Shown: positions 1-8,844 of the stretch, in pieces
Layout: each line of letters begins with the position of its first letter
Numbering within the stretch: position 1 is the first letter of the stretch
DNA from: Planctomycetota bacterium
GTDB taxonomy: Bacteria; Planctomycetota; GCA-2746535
Assembly: GCA_002746535.1 (NCBI GenBank)
Contig: NVWA01000012.1
Location: 41,680-105,679, forward strand
Direction: 5' to 3'
Length of the DNA stretch: 64,000 nucleotides
Position numbers and translations under genes: made by a program
Notes under the pieces: generated by a model
The model's input: only the letters and a program-made list of their open reading frames with translations
Told to the model about the DNA's origin: nothing
Database searches by the model: none

Positions 1-984
1 TGTGGTACTGGTACAATCAATCATTTTATTTTTGAAATCATATAAACTCACTACAGCTGTATATAAATTTGGAATTTCAGCGCTCCACAAATCTGGCGAT
101 TTTAGGTCTTCTTCAATTTTCAAATCAGGCACATGTCGATAATCGTTAAACTCCCCCTGCATCACAGGTAACTCTTTCTTAACTTCTTTCACAAGCTTGC
201 CTTTGTTGGAATAAATCTGCAAAACTACTTTATAAGGTTTGTTAACATTGCGACCAATGATGAACTCACCTCCAAATTTAAGGACACCATGCTTATAGTT
301 TGCATCAAGATCACCTATAACAAAGACATCTGCAATATATTCTTTTGGTGTCGAGTATAAGTATACTTCTCTTGATATGCCAGACATCCACCAATGATCT
401 TGATCCTCCAAGTAACTGCCATCCGACCAACGTATAACTTTTGCAGCAATTACATTTTTACCCTTGATTAAATAATTAGTAATATCAAATTCAGAAGGCA
501 GTCGACTATCCTTTGACACACCTACTTCACAATCGTTGATGTAAAGCACTAAAACACTCTCTACGCCACCAAAATGTATTACCGTCCTGCGATGCTTCCA
601 GCCACTTGGCAAATTAAACTCATGCCGATAAACACCCGTTGGATTTTTATCAGGAACCCGCGGGGCATCATTAAAAAAAGGCATCTGAACATTCGTATAG
701 TGATTACGATCATAACCTTGCATTGTCCAGCATGAAGGTACGTCAGTGTTATCCCAGGATTGATCTTTATAGTTTTTTTTAAGTACCGATTCTTTAACAT
801 TATTAGGTGCATCAAATAGTTTAAATTTCCATTTTCCATTTAAGCTTTTGAAATAAGGGCTGCGCTCTCTATCACACGTTTTTGCCTCGACTCTTGTTTT
901 ATAAGGAAACAATGTAGCCCTAGCTTCTAATTGATTAATATTAGTGATCTGTGGATCTTCCCAATAGTTATATTGTTTATTCAT
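1..984 (-). CDS. Glycoside hydrolase family 2 beta-galactosidase-type enzyme (N-terminal part, runs off the window)
   Basis: The gene reads leftward from an ATG at 984 and is still open at base 1, so only the first 328 residues are here and the catalytic TIM barrel lies outside. The visible part begins MNKQYNYWEDPQITNINQLE and continues with LNGKWKF, VPSCWTMQGYD, PTGVYRHEF, VIHFGGVES, SRLPSEFDITNY and HWWMSGISREVYLY. These are the landmark motifs of the GH2 sugar-binding domain of LacZ/EbgA-type beta-galactosidases, followed by the start of the immunoglobulin-like domain. I see no signal peptide, so a cytoplasmic location is likely. The gene is divergent from an AraC regulator that starts 105 bp away, a pairing typical of inducible sugar-use loci. 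A galactokinase lies at 17866, though not in the same operon. GH2 also contains glucuronidases and mannosidases, so the exact sugar is uncertain. Confidence 0.9.
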   Translation of the reverse strand, partial: MNKQYNYWEDPQITNINQLEARATLFPYKTRVEAKTCDRERSPYFKSLNGKWKFKLFDAPNNVKESVLKKNYKDQSWDNTDVPSCWTMQGYDRNHYTNVQMPFFNDAPRVPDKNPTGVYRHEFNLPSGWKHRRTVIHFGGVESVLVLYINDCEVGVSKDSRLPSEFDITNYLIKGKNVIAAKVIRWSDGSYLEDQDHWWMSGISREVYLYSTPKEYIADVFVIGDLDANYKHGVLKFGGEFIIGRNVNKPYKVVLQIYSNKGKLVKEVKKELPVMQGEFNDYRHVPDLKIEEDLKSPDLWSAEIPNLYTAVVSLYDFKNKMIDCTSTT

Positions 985-1030
985 CTATTTTTCCCTTTAG
1001 TTTTTTGATAAGTCTACCCAAAACCCCTAT

Positions 1031-1072
1031 TATAAAATAGGATATTTGGTATATAAAATAGGATACTTGGTA
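1031..1072 (+). promoter_or_regulatory. 21-bp tandem direct repeat upstream of the araC-type gene (candidate operator)
   Basis: Two head-to-tail copies of a 21-bp unit occupy 1031-1051 and 1052-1072. They begin TATAAAATAGGATA and end TTGGTA, and differ at one base. A 21-bp period places both copies on the same DNA face, as expected for AraC-family operators. The array lies between the divergent GH2 and AraC genes, ending 17 bp before the GTG start of the regulator. It could serve autoregulation or control of the GH2 promoter. The operator role is inferred from geometry only. Confidence 0.55.
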
Positions 1073-1089
1073 TTTTAAAGGAACGTAAA

Positions 1090-1920
1090 GTGGATTTAAC
1101 AATAATAAACACTGATTGTGCCTACAGGACTATTTTGCACCATAATAAAACCAACCGGATAGGAATAGGCATCATAAATAAAACTCAACACAAGGATTAT
1201 CAGGATGTGATAGTAAAAGCTTATTCCCTAATATATGTGATAAATGGTACAGGTGAATATCAAGATCAAAATGGACAAAAGTATCAGCTAAAGCCCGGAA
1301 GTATTTTTCAAAGAATACCCGGACAAATACATAGCAACTGGGTTACTCCAAATGAAAATTGGTTGGAATGCTTTATCGATTTAGGAGAAGATTTTTATAG
1401 TGCTCTTGAAAGCTATAATTTCATCACGATGAAATCTCCGGTGGGTTATATTGGATTGGATGAAACATTGATTCAACGGTTTTTAAAATTAAAGGATTCC
1501 TTTTCACGAGCACTAGATCACGACCTACAATTTCACTTCTTAGAAATATTAAACTTATTCACTTTTATCATGAAAAAATTTGGACAAAAATCTATCAGTA
1601 ATCAAAATCAACAAATTATTGAAAAATCATGCTTATGGCTAAGCAACAATAAAAATTACAATCTACCAATTCAAATGTTATGTCGAAATAATAGCTGGGG
1701 TTATGAAAAGTTTAGAAAATTATTTCAAAAAGAAATGGGGCTCTCTCCAGGAAAATACCGAATCATGAGACGCATGGAAAGAGCTTGTCAACTTCTTCAA
1801 AAAGAAAATAAACCCATTAAAGAAATTGCTCTTTTATTAGGCTATCCAAATGCTTTCGATTTTTCCAATCAATTTAAAAAAACCTACAATGTAACTCCAT
1901 CAAAATTCAAGAGAAGCTAG
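1090..1920 (+). CDS. AraC family transcriptional regulator with cupin sensor domain
   Basis: This 276-residue protein has an N-terminal cupin-like ligand-binding domain (about residues 30-110: IYVINGTGEYQ, LKPGSIFQRIPGQIHSNW) and a C-terminal AraC double helix-turn-helix (about 175-276). The second HTH shows the family signature IKEIALLLGYPNAFDFSNQF followed by PSKFKRS. The start is GTG at 1090 with AAAGGAA just upstream; no ATG nearby gives a complete cupin domain. It is divergent from the GH2 enzyme and probably activates it in response to a sugar. The tandem 21-bp repeat in its leader is the likely binding site. The ligand is unknown. Confidence 0.9.
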   Translation: MDLTIINTDCAYRTILHHNKTNRIGIGIINKTQHKDYQDVIVKAYSLIYVINGTGEYQDQNGQKYQLKPGSIFQRIPGQIHSNWVTPNENWLECFIDLGEDFYSALESYNFITMKSPVGYIGLDETLIQRFLKLKDSFSRALDHDLQFHFLEILNLFTFIMKKFGQKSISNQNQQIIEKSCLWLSNNKNYNLPIQMLCRNNSWGYEKFRKLFQKEMGLSPGKYRIMRRMERACQLLQKENKPIKEIALLLGYPNAFDFSNQFKKTYNVTPSKFKRS

Positions 1921-2069
1921 CTAGTTTCTTCACCCAAAAGTATGCGAGCAGTTAAAATGCCCATTTTACTAAGGTTATATTCTTTACTATACATATGCCG
2001 TGGGTTCTAAAATCATAAAGGCCTCTTTCCTTAGAATAGATTAAAAGACCAGAGAACATGCTGCACGTC

Positions 2070-3299
2070 TCATCCCCAACGTTTAAAAATAAGCGAGGTG
2101 TTTATACCACCAAAGGCAAAATTATTATTCATTACATATTCATTTTGCATTTGCCGGCCTTTGTCCTTTATATAATCGAGTTCAGCACAACGATTGTCAA
2201 TATTTTTTAAATGCAATGTGGGAGCGTACCAATTATTATTCATCATTTCAATACTCATCCATGACTCTAATGATCCACTAGCACCCAAGGTATGGCCCAT
2301 GTAACTCTTTAACGAAGAGACCGGTATATTACTACCGAATAAATTATGTGTAGCAATTGATTCAGCAATATCACCTAATTCAGTAGCTGTTGCATGAGCA
2401 TTCACATATCCAATTGCATCAGGAGACAATTTTGCATCGTCTAAGGCCATTTCCATCGACTTCATCATTGTCTCATGAGACGGCTGAGTTATATGGGACC
2501 CATCAGAATTCGTTCCAAAACCAACAACCTCTGCATAAATTTTTGCGCCTCTCGCTTTAGCATATTCTAGATCTTCTAGTACAAGAGCCCCTGCACCTTC
2601 ACCTATGACTAAACCGTCACGTTCTTCGTCAAATGGCCGAGGGGTCAATTGAGGCGTGTCATTTAATTTAGTAGTTGCATACATCACATCGAAAACGGCA
2701 GCTTCGGTAACACATAATTCTTCGGCGCCACCGGCAATCATCAGTATCTGTTTTCCATTTTTTATAGCTTCATAAGAATAACCAATCCCTTGACTTCCAG
2801 AAGTACATGCACTCGAAGTAGGAATCACTCTTCCTTTTAAATGAAAAAACAATCCAACATTTGCTGCTGTTGTATGCGGCATCATTCTGATATAAGATGT
2901 TGCCGTAATACCTCGCATACTACCTTCTGCTCTCATCCTAGCAAACTGCCAAATGGCATCTGTGCTACCTGTGCAAGAACCAAATGCCACACCCATAGCG
3001 CCACTTGTAATTATTGGATCTTCTAAAAGCCCTGCGTCAATCAAAGCAATTTCCGAAGCCCTAGTACTTAAAATTGAAACTCGCCCCATACTTCTAACTT
3101 GTTTACGCGTATAGTGTGCCGGCTTTTCAAAGTTTTTTACCGGGGCACCGCACCTAGTCACCAACTCATCAAACTGGTCCCAATCAGCAATATATTCAAC
3201 GCCACTCTTTAGGTTTTTCAGATTATCCTGAACTTCTTCCCAGTTATGACCAATAGGGCTAATGCCACCCATTCCAGTAACGACAACTCTTTTTGACAT
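2070..3299 (-). CDS. apeO: Beta-ketoacyl-ACP synthase of the aryl polyene cluster (ApeO-like, FabF type)
   Basis: This 409-residue condensing enzyme has the FabF-type C-H-H triad: Cys165 in SSACTSGSQ, His301 in NAHATATELGD, His335 in GHTLGASG. It is the last gene of the minus-strand APE operon, one base after the ketoreductase. In characterised APE systems ApeO pairs with the truncated ApeC protein to form the chain-extending ketosynthase/CLF heterodimer, and an ApeC-like gene sits at the other end of this operon. It would elongate the polyene on an ACP by malonyl condensation. Assigning it as ApeO rather than ApeR rests on its position next to ketoreductase and dehydratase and its closer fit to canonical FabF. 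Cytoplasmic. Confidence 0.88.
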   Translation of the reverse strand: MSKRVVVTGMGGISPIGHNWEEVQDNLKNLKSGVEYIADWDQFDELVTRCGAPVKNFEKPAHYTRKQVRSMGRVSILSTRASEIALIDAGLLEDPIITSGAMGVAFGSCTGSTDAIWQFARMRAEGSMRGITATSYIRMMPHTTAANVGLFFHLKGRVIPTSSACTSGSQGIGYSYEAIKNGKQILMIAGGAEELCVTEAAVFDVMYATTKLNDTPQLTPRPFDEERDGLVIGEGAGALVLEDLEYAKARGAKIYAEVVGFGTNSDGSHITQPSHETMMKSMEMALDDAKLSPDAIGYVNAHATATELGDIAESIATHNLFGSNIPVSSLKSYMGHTLGASGSLESWMSIEMMNNNWYAPTLHLKNIDNRCAELDYIKDKGRQMQNEYVMNNNFAFGGINTSLIFKRWG

Positions 3300-3300
3300 T

Positions 3301-4029
3301 TTATATCATTCCACCATTGATAGAGATCACTTGTCTAGTTATGTACGCAGCTTTATCAGAAAACAAATAACTTACTAAACCCGCAACCTCTTTTGGTTGG
3401 CCAAGCCTCCTCAGCGGAATTATTTTTTTTACTTCATCTAGAGGAACATCATTTATCATATCTGTTTCAATTAAACCTGGTGCCACACAATTTACGGTAA
3501 TCCCTCTTTTTGCTAATTCGATCGCTAATGATTTTGTAGCTCCTATGATACCTGCTTTAGCAGCCGCGTAATTTGTTTGTCCACGATTCCCTGCAATTCC
3601 AGAGACAGATGAAAGTGTTACAATCCGACCTTTTTGTTTTGACCTCACCATAGGCATAACAATTGGCTGGATCACATTAAAAAAACTATCTAAGTTGGTA
3701 TGTATGACATCATCCCAATCTTCCCCGGTTAAAGCAGGAAAAGATCCATCACGACAAATTCCAGCATTACAAACAACACCATAATAGACACCATTTGTAT
3801 CCATATCACTTTCTATTGTTTTTTTGGCTGATGATCGATCTGAAACATCAAATTGAACTATGCTAGAACTTCCATTTTCAATACCGATTTGCTCTGCTGT
3901 TTCTTGGGCTCCCTTTTCATCTTTTAAATAATGCACAACAACATGAAATCCATCATTTGCTAATTCTACGGCAATAGCGCGACCAATGCCTTTGCTAGAT
4001 CCCGTAACCAATACCCTTTTTAAACTCAT
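3301..4029 (-). CDS. apeQ: 3-oxoacyl-ACP reductase of the aryl polyene cluster (ApeQ-like, FabG type)
   Basis: This 242-residue short-chain dehydrogenase has the NADPH-binding motif TGSSKGIGRA (residues 9-18), NAG near residue 88, and the catalytic Ser140/141-Tyr154-Lys158 arrangement in QTNYAAAKAG. The C-terminal SINGGMI is typical of FabG. It would reduce the 3-keto group on the growing ACP-bound chain. The start codon overlaps the stop of the upstream dehydratase by 4 bp (ATGA type), indicating translational coupling. The downstream ketosynthase follows after one base. Length and motifs are normal for the family. Confidence 0.9.
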   Translation of the reverse strand: MSLKRVLVTGSSKGIGRAIAVELANDGFHVVVHYLKDEKGAQETAEQIGIENGSSSIVQFDVSDRSSAKKTIESDMDTNGVYYGVVCNAGICRDGSFPALTGEDWDDVIHTNLDSFFNVIQPIVMPMVRSKQKGRIVTLSSVSGIAGNRGQTNYAAAKAGIIGATKSLAIELAKRGITVNCVAPGLIETDMINDVPLDEVKKIIPLRRLGQPKEVAGLVSYLFSDKAAYITRQVISINGGMI

Positions 4030-4502
4030 TTTTTTTCACTCTCTAAATTTGCTAAATATGATTTAATGTCATCCGGCTGATAAGCGTTAATTTTAGCTTC
4101 ACAAAAAATAGTATTATTATTTATATCTACAATTTTACAATCAAATGAACCTAAGCCCTGATCATCAAACAAATGATTTGCCTCAATTCTATAAGAACTG
4201 TTCTTCTTAAAAGATGTCTTATGCGCAAGAAATTTTCTTGTGCCCAATAAAAAACCAATTTTAATCGCTTCAGCTTTATTTTTTGCCTGATAACCAATAA
4301 AGGCAGCAACCGTTTGAGCCATGTATTCTATTCCAACCCAAATAGGTATATTAGAATCTTCATCAACAAATAATTTATTTTGATTGACACAAACTTCTGA
4401 CTCAATCACACAATTATCGCATTTGATTATTTTATCAATTAATATCATAGGTTGAGCATGAGGCAACAACTCATCCACAGAAAATTCAAAAAAATTACTC
4501 AC
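4026..4502 (-). CDS. apeP: 3-hydroxyacyl-ACP dehydratase-like hot-dog protein (ApeP-like)
   Basis: This 158-residue protein starts with the ApeP-type hot-dog signature LLPHAQPMILIDKI (about residues 12-25), followed by the central helix region with WVGIEYMAQTVAAFIGYQA. That is the layout of the APE dehydratase family (COG4706). In known APE systems ApeP works as a heterodimer with ApeI to dehydrate 3-hydroxyacyl-ACP to the trans-enoyl product, which is kept unreduced to build the conjugated polyene. Here the ApeI partner domain is fused to the AMP ligase at 13290-15059. The gene is coupled to apeQ by a 4-bp overlap and sits 1 bp after apeR. Confidence 0.82.
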   Translation of the reverse strand: MSNFFEFSVDELLPHAQPMILIDKIIKCDNCVIESEVCVNQNKLFVDEDSNIPIWVGIEYMAQTVAAFIGYQAKNKAEAIKIGFLLGTRKFLAHKTSFKKNSSYRIEANHLFDDQGLGSFDCKIVDINNNTIFCEAKINAYQPDDIKSYLANLESEKK

Positions 4503-4503
4503 A

Positions 4504-5691
4504 TTATTTCCCTATAATTATAGAACAATTATTACCACCAAAAGCAAACGAATTGCTCATTATATAATGCTTCTCATTATTTTGATATCGAAAATTATTT
4601 TTGACTAAATTTAATTCTGGGATCTTCTCATCTCTCTCATTATCCCATAAATGAGGGGGCAGTTTATTGTGCTGATTTAGATTAGAAATCAACATACAGC
4701 ATACTGCTAATTCAATGGCCCCAGATGCCCCCAAAGTATGACCAATCATTGGCTTAATACTACTGCAGGGCATTTTATCATTAAATATTCTACGAAATGA
4801 TTTTGCCTCCATGATGTCATTTAATTCAGTTCCTGTACCATGCAAATTTACATAGGTCATATCATCTGATGATAATTTTGCATCCAATAAAGAATTCTTT
4901 ATGGCTATCTCTGCACCTAACCCTTCAGGTTCCGGAGCAGAAATATGGTGAGCATCTGACGAATCACCATAACCAAGAAATTCCCAAGCATTTTCAGAAG
5001 ATTCTTTTGTCATTAAAAAAAGAGCCGCCCCTTCCCCAATGTTTATGCCATCTCGGTTCAAACTCATGGGATTTGTTTTGTTTAAAGAGATTGCTTCCAA
5101 AGAATTAAACCCTCTAACAGTTAATTTACATAGTGAATCAGCACCACCGACAATAACAGCATCACAGACTCCCATCTGCAATAAGTTTCTGGCGGATTTA
5201 AAAACCCTTGCGCTCGATGAACATGCCGTAGAAATGGTATAATGCAAACCCGTTAACTTTAAATATGATTTCAAAAATAAAGACGGGGTACCAACTTCTT
5301 GTTGCTTGTAATCAAACTCAACAGGCCATTTACCAGTATCGAGCTTTTCTTTTATAGCGACTTCACCTTCAGCAATTCCTGAGGTACTAGAACCAATAAT
5401 AACCGCCACTCGATCTAATCCATATTCATCTATTGCCTCTTGAATATCGTCTTTAATCTGATTATATGCTGATAACAACAATTGATTATTTCTACAATTA
5501 AGTTTTGAAAGGGACTTTGGAACTTCCGGCAACGGATATGAGACCACACCAACAAATACGGTTTCATTTTCAATATAACCCCGAGATGCTACCAAGCCAT
5601 TTGGGCTACCATTTAATATTCGCCCCAGCACATCTTTTTGATTATCACCCAATGAATTGATAATGCCTAAAGCATTTAAATAAAATGACAT
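4504..5691 (-). CDS. apeR: Second beta-ketoacyl synthase of the aryl polyene cluster (ApeR-like)
   Basis: This 395-residue ketosynthase carries a complete catalytic set: Cys157 in STACSSSARV, His284 in VNLHGTGTEL, His318 in GHTLGASGA. It matches the homodimeric APE ketosynthase ApeR, thought to handle early elongation of the aryl starter, while ApeO/ApeC does later rounds. Its ATG overlaps the final base of the upstream lipoprotein gene, and apeP follows one base after its stop. It is shorter and more divergent than the ApeO-like synthase. The functional split between the two synthases is from family knowledge, not visible here. Confidence 0.85.
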   Translation of the reverse strand: MSFYLNALGIINSLGDNQKDVLGRILNGSPNGLVASRGYIENETVFVGVVSYPLPEVPKSLSKLNCRNNQLLLSAYNQIKDDIQEAIDEYGLDRVAVIIGSSTSGIAEGEVAIKEKLDTGKWPVEFDYKQQEVGTPSLFLKSYLKLTGLHYTISTACSSSARVFKSARNLLQMGVCDAVIVGGADSLCKLTVRGFNSLEAISLNKTNPMSLNRDGINIGEGAALFLMTKESSENAWEFLGYGDSSDAHHISAPEPEGLGAEIAIKNSLLDAKLSSDDMTYVNLHGTGTELNDIMEAKSFRRIFNDKMPCSSIKPMIGHTLGASGAIELAVCCMLISNLNQHNKLPPHLWDNERDEKIPELNLVKNNFRYQNNEKHYIMSNSFAFGGNNCSIIIGK

Positions 5692-6302
5692 TAATCTTTT
5701 TTTCCGTTATTTAAATCGTCTTTACTCGAATAAACTGTTTTAATTTTAAACACATAGTCTTTTAATTTATTATGAAATAAGACTTCGTTTTCTTTATAGG
5801 TAATCGTAATTAGTTTTTCATTTGCCAAATAAAACTCTCGAATATGTTCATTGTTTTTGTTTTCTTCTTTGAGAGTTAATATAGCCAAACGATTTTTCAA
5901 CTTGTCTGCTGAGATTTCTGATAAATAAAAATCTCGGAGAATATGAATAGGTTTAAGAGGGGCTTTAAAAAAAGGTTCTGGCAAATAGCGCACATATTTT
6001 TTGGTATGCTGGATAACAAACAAACGACTTTTTATTGGAGTCATTGCTACAAGAGTAAGTCGATTATTAAAATATTCAACTTGCACATCGAACTTTAATT
6101 TTTTTTTACCAAAAGTTATTTCAAATTTTTTAAGTCCTGACAGATCTTCATTCAGATCCATTAAAACCGTTCCCTTAAACAATTTCTGACCTTTTAAAGT
6201 GAATTCAGGATTAAGAAATATTCGCTCTTTTGCTTTCCTACAAGAAGGTATTAGCAACAACGCAAAACTCACAAAAATTATAAGCTGAATAATTTTATTC
6301 AT
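5691..6302 (-). CDS. APE-cluster outer-membrane lipoprotein, DUF3261-like
   Basis: This 203-residue protein has a lipoprotein signal at its N-terminus: hydrophobic stretch IIQLIIFVSFALLL, then IPSC with the modified Cys at about residue 21. The rest is rich in beta strands and charged residues. Its position between the ketosynthase gene and the MMPL exporter matches the DUF3261 lipoprotein of other APE clusters. It probably helps insert or hold the finished aryl polyene lipid in the outer membrane. I assign it mainly from context, since the family has few diagnostic motifs. Its start overlaps the stop of a possible 33-codon ORF. Confidence 0.62.
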   Translation of the reverse strand: MNKIIQLIIFVSFALLLIPSCRKAKERIFLNPEFTLKGQKLFKGTVLMDLNEDLSGLKKFEITFGKKKLKFDVQVEYFNNRLTLVAMTPIKSRLFVIQHTKKYVRYLPEPFFKAPLKPIHILRDFYLSEISADKLKNRLAILTLKEENKNNEHIREFYLANEKLITITYKENEVLFHNKLKDYVFKIKTVYSSKDDLNNGKKD

Positions 6303-6396
6303 TCTGTGTTTTTTTTATTCGACAAATTAGGGCTAAAGTATTGATTTCTTTTTCACTTTCTCGAACATAGTTATTTGTTTTAGGTTTAGTGCTCAT
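6295..6396 (-). CDS. Possible 33-residue small protein coupled to the APE lipoprotein gene
   Basis: An ATG at 6396 is preceded by a good ribosome binding site (AGAGGAATAAT then ATG) and opens 33 codons beginning MSTKPKTNNYVRESEKEINT. It ends at a TAA inside the first codons of the lipoprotein gene, overlapping its ATG by 8 bp. The peptide is charged, hydrophilic and has no signal or membrane segment. I recognise no family. It may be a real small protein, or a translational coupling device for the lipoprotein, whose own ATG lacks a strong binding site. It occupies the largest gap inside the operon (6303-6468). Confidence 0.35.
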   Translation of the reverse strand: MSTKPKTNNYVRESEKEINTLALICRIKKTQNE

Positions 6397-6468
6397 ATTA
6401 TTCCTCTATAACGTCTTTCTGTTAAACATTTAAATAAATCTATTTTTTATCAATTCTATTTTACTCAT

Positions 6469-8844
6469 TTACTCAAACACATCTTTAATACTATCTTCAG
6501 CGTCTTTACTTCCAACCATTGGCGATAGCAAAAAAGTAAATACAAGACCAAATAAGACGGTTAGGCCAAATGAACTCAGGAAAACAGCATTGCTAAATGC
6601 TAACAATCCAAAAGATAACAAACTCGTTATCGCAGATAAGAATACCGCGTACCCGACTTTATCTCGATGCTCCTTGGCTTCAGCAAAAAAAATAGTGTAA
6701 TCAATACCTATACCCATGACTAACAATATAGCTAATATATGAAATATATTCGTTTCGATATTAACCAAAAAGAAAATAAAAAAAGCTAGCCCACATGCCA
6801 AAATAGGCGGTAAAGTAACCAATAAGCTTTGAATGAATTTATATTTAAAAAATAATAAAATAAAAATAGCTAGATAAGAAATTAGTACAAAGATAAAGAT
6901 ATGACGCCTATACCGGCTCAATAAGTCGGAAAGATCCTTTACTTTATTTATGTAGTGAACATCGTTATGCTTACGCTCAAGATCTATCAAAATATTTTCT
7001 TTGGCAACATTCGAAAGTAAAATCATTGAAGCAAACCCTCTCTCCGTTTTTCCCAACCACAAACTGCTAATATTTTCTCCTATAGGGCTAGATAAGCCTT
7101 CTTTTAATCCCAGATAATTCTGGCTTGAATTCTCAATATTTTTTAGATACTTCGTTAGATTTACTTCGCCCAACCCAATACCTAGCATCTTTGTTTTAAA
7201 AATTTCTTTTTCACTTCGGAGGTTTTTTCGTAACAGTAAAAAGTTTTCTTTTTGATATTTTACAGAAGGGATAAAGCGACTTAAGCAGTGGTAATATTTA
7301 AATACTTTTTCTTTTGCGAGTTCATTCAGGATTGGCTGTAGCTGTTCTTCTAATTCTAAAACGTCTTGAGCCGTTTTACCCTCGATTAATAAAAAACGAC
7401 TGAGGTCAATATCACCTATTAAAGATTTAATTTTTTTATCAATATTTTTCAATTCTTTAGAACTTGAATTTAATATTCGGATGTCATCATTCGTAGAAAT
7501 ATTTAAGAATCCAACTAGACTTACGACAACTAATATTAGCAAAATAAATATTTTGTGATTTGCGATACGTTCGATCTGCCAAAATCCAATTATTATTTTA
7601 GTGAAATTAAAAAGGAACGGTATGTCGTTATTGCTCTTATTCTTTAAAAGAATTGGGTAGACCATCAAAACTGTCAAAAAGGCACCCGTAATACCAAAAC
7701 AGGAGAAAACAGCCATTTGCTGTAAACCAGGAAATGGCGTAAATATTAAACTAAAATAGCCTATCACACTAGTGATAACACCCAATGTAATGCCCGGCAA
7801 AATTCGATTTAAAATCTTTTCGTTTGATATCTCCCCAGAAGAAAGTCTCTTCTCTGCAAAAAAATGAAAAGAATAGTCGATACAAACACCAATCAAACTC
7901 GCACCAAAACCCAAAGTTAATAAGTGTAGCTCTCCAAAAATCAAAATGGTATAAGTAAAACCAGTCAATAAACCCATGGCCAATGATAAGAGGCATAAAA
8001 ATATCTGCCTAAAAGATCTGAATGCTAACCACATAAGCAAGATGATCCCAAGTAATGAACCAATGCCTATAGTTGATATTTCTCTTTTTGCACCTACACT
8101 ACCTTCATGTGCAAAAAATATCATACCAGAAATTAAAATTTTTAAATCCTTTTGGCCACTAATGATTTCTTGTTTTATTTCATTGATTTTATGGACAACT
8201 CTCCCCTGAGAATTAATCGAAAAAGAATCTTCATCCGTTATAGCACTTATAAAAACATATTTAATATTCTGATCGTTCGCCCATAATACATTGTCTTTAT
8301 ATCTCATTTTTCCCATTGACTTGGGTATCGATAACCAATAAGAAGAAAACAAAAGCATTGGGTCTTCATTAATTAATTTACCTGCAACACTTCCTAAAGG
8401 CGAATAAAGCGTTTTAATTGAATTGTCACACAAAGACTCTATTGCGTTTTTATTTTTAAGAACTTTAATGACATCAGGCGATAAGAGTTTGTCTTTGTAA
8501 GGGAAAAAAGTTTTAAAGATCTGCTCTTCAGCATCTTGACTCATTTCCATTTTTATGCTTGAAAAATAATTCGTCGCTAATAACTTTTTCTCAAAACTCT
8601 TTGCGCTACTTAAGGCCACCAACTCATCTGCATGACCAATTAAAAAAAAGCATTGATTGCTCACTCTTTTAGTAAATTTATTTACCGCATTACTAACAAC
8701 AATATCCTGCTCTGTCTCAGGCAGTAAATCAAGCAAACTGGATTTAAAATTAAGACCATTTGCTGCCAGTTGAAAAAGGAGGCCAGATGAAATAGCAAAT
8801 AATAAGCACCAAAGCCCAAAAAAGAACTGTGTTCTATTTTTCAA
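6469..8844 (-). CDS. MMPL/RND-family exporter of the aryl polyene cluster
   Basis: The 791-residue product has the two-fold RND layout. One N-terminal transmembrane helix (about 8-30) is followed by a large periplasmic loop and a bundle of helices (about 250-400), then a second helix (about 430-450), a second loop, and a second bundle (about 630-780). The motif GFGASLIGVCIDYSFHFFAE in the first bundle is matched by VMGIGIDYTIFFAEAKE in the second; the Asp in each GIDY-type segment is the usual proton-relay position. MMPL exporters are standard in APE clusters, where they move the polyene lipid out of the inner membrane together with the LolA-like protein encoded next door, which this gene overlaps by 11 bp. 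Confidence 0.88.
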   Translation of the reverse strand: MKNRTQFFFGLWCLLFAISSGLLFQLAANGLNFKSSLLDLLPETEQDIVVSNAVNKFTKRVSNQCFFLIGHADELVALSSAKSFEKKLLATNYFSSIKMEMSQDAEEQIFKTFFPYKDKLLSPDVIKVLKNKNAIESLCDNSIKTLYSPLGSVAGKLINEDPMLLFSSYWLSIPKSMGKMRYKDNVLWANDQNIKYVFISAITDEDSFSINSQGRVVHKINEIKQEIISGQKDLKILISGMIFFAHEGSVGAKREISTIGIGSLLGIILLMWLAFRSFRQIFLCLLSLAMGLLTGFTYTILIFGELHLLTLGFGASLIGVCIDYSFHFFAEKRLSSGEISNEKILNRILPGITLGVITSVIGYFSLIFTPFPGLQQMAVFSCFGITGAFLTVLMVYPILLKNKSNNDIPFLFNFTKIIIGFWQIERIANHKIFILLILVVVSLVGFLNISTNDDIRILNSSSKELKNIDKKIKSLIGDIDLSRFLLIEGKTAQDVLELEEQLQPILNELAKEKVFKYYHCLSRFIPSVKYQKENFLLLRKNLRSEKEIFKTKMLGIGLGEVNLTKYLKNIENSSQNYLGLKEGLSSPIGENISSLWLGKTERGFASMILLSNVAKENILIDLERKHNDVHYINKVKDLSDLLSRYRRHIFIFVLISYLAIFILLFFKYKFIQSLLVTLPPILACGLAFFIFFLVNIETNIFHILAILLVMGIGIDYTIFFAEAKEHRDKVGYAVFLSAITSLLSFGLLAFSNAVFLSSFGLTVLFGLVFTFLLSPMVGSKDAEDSIKDVFE

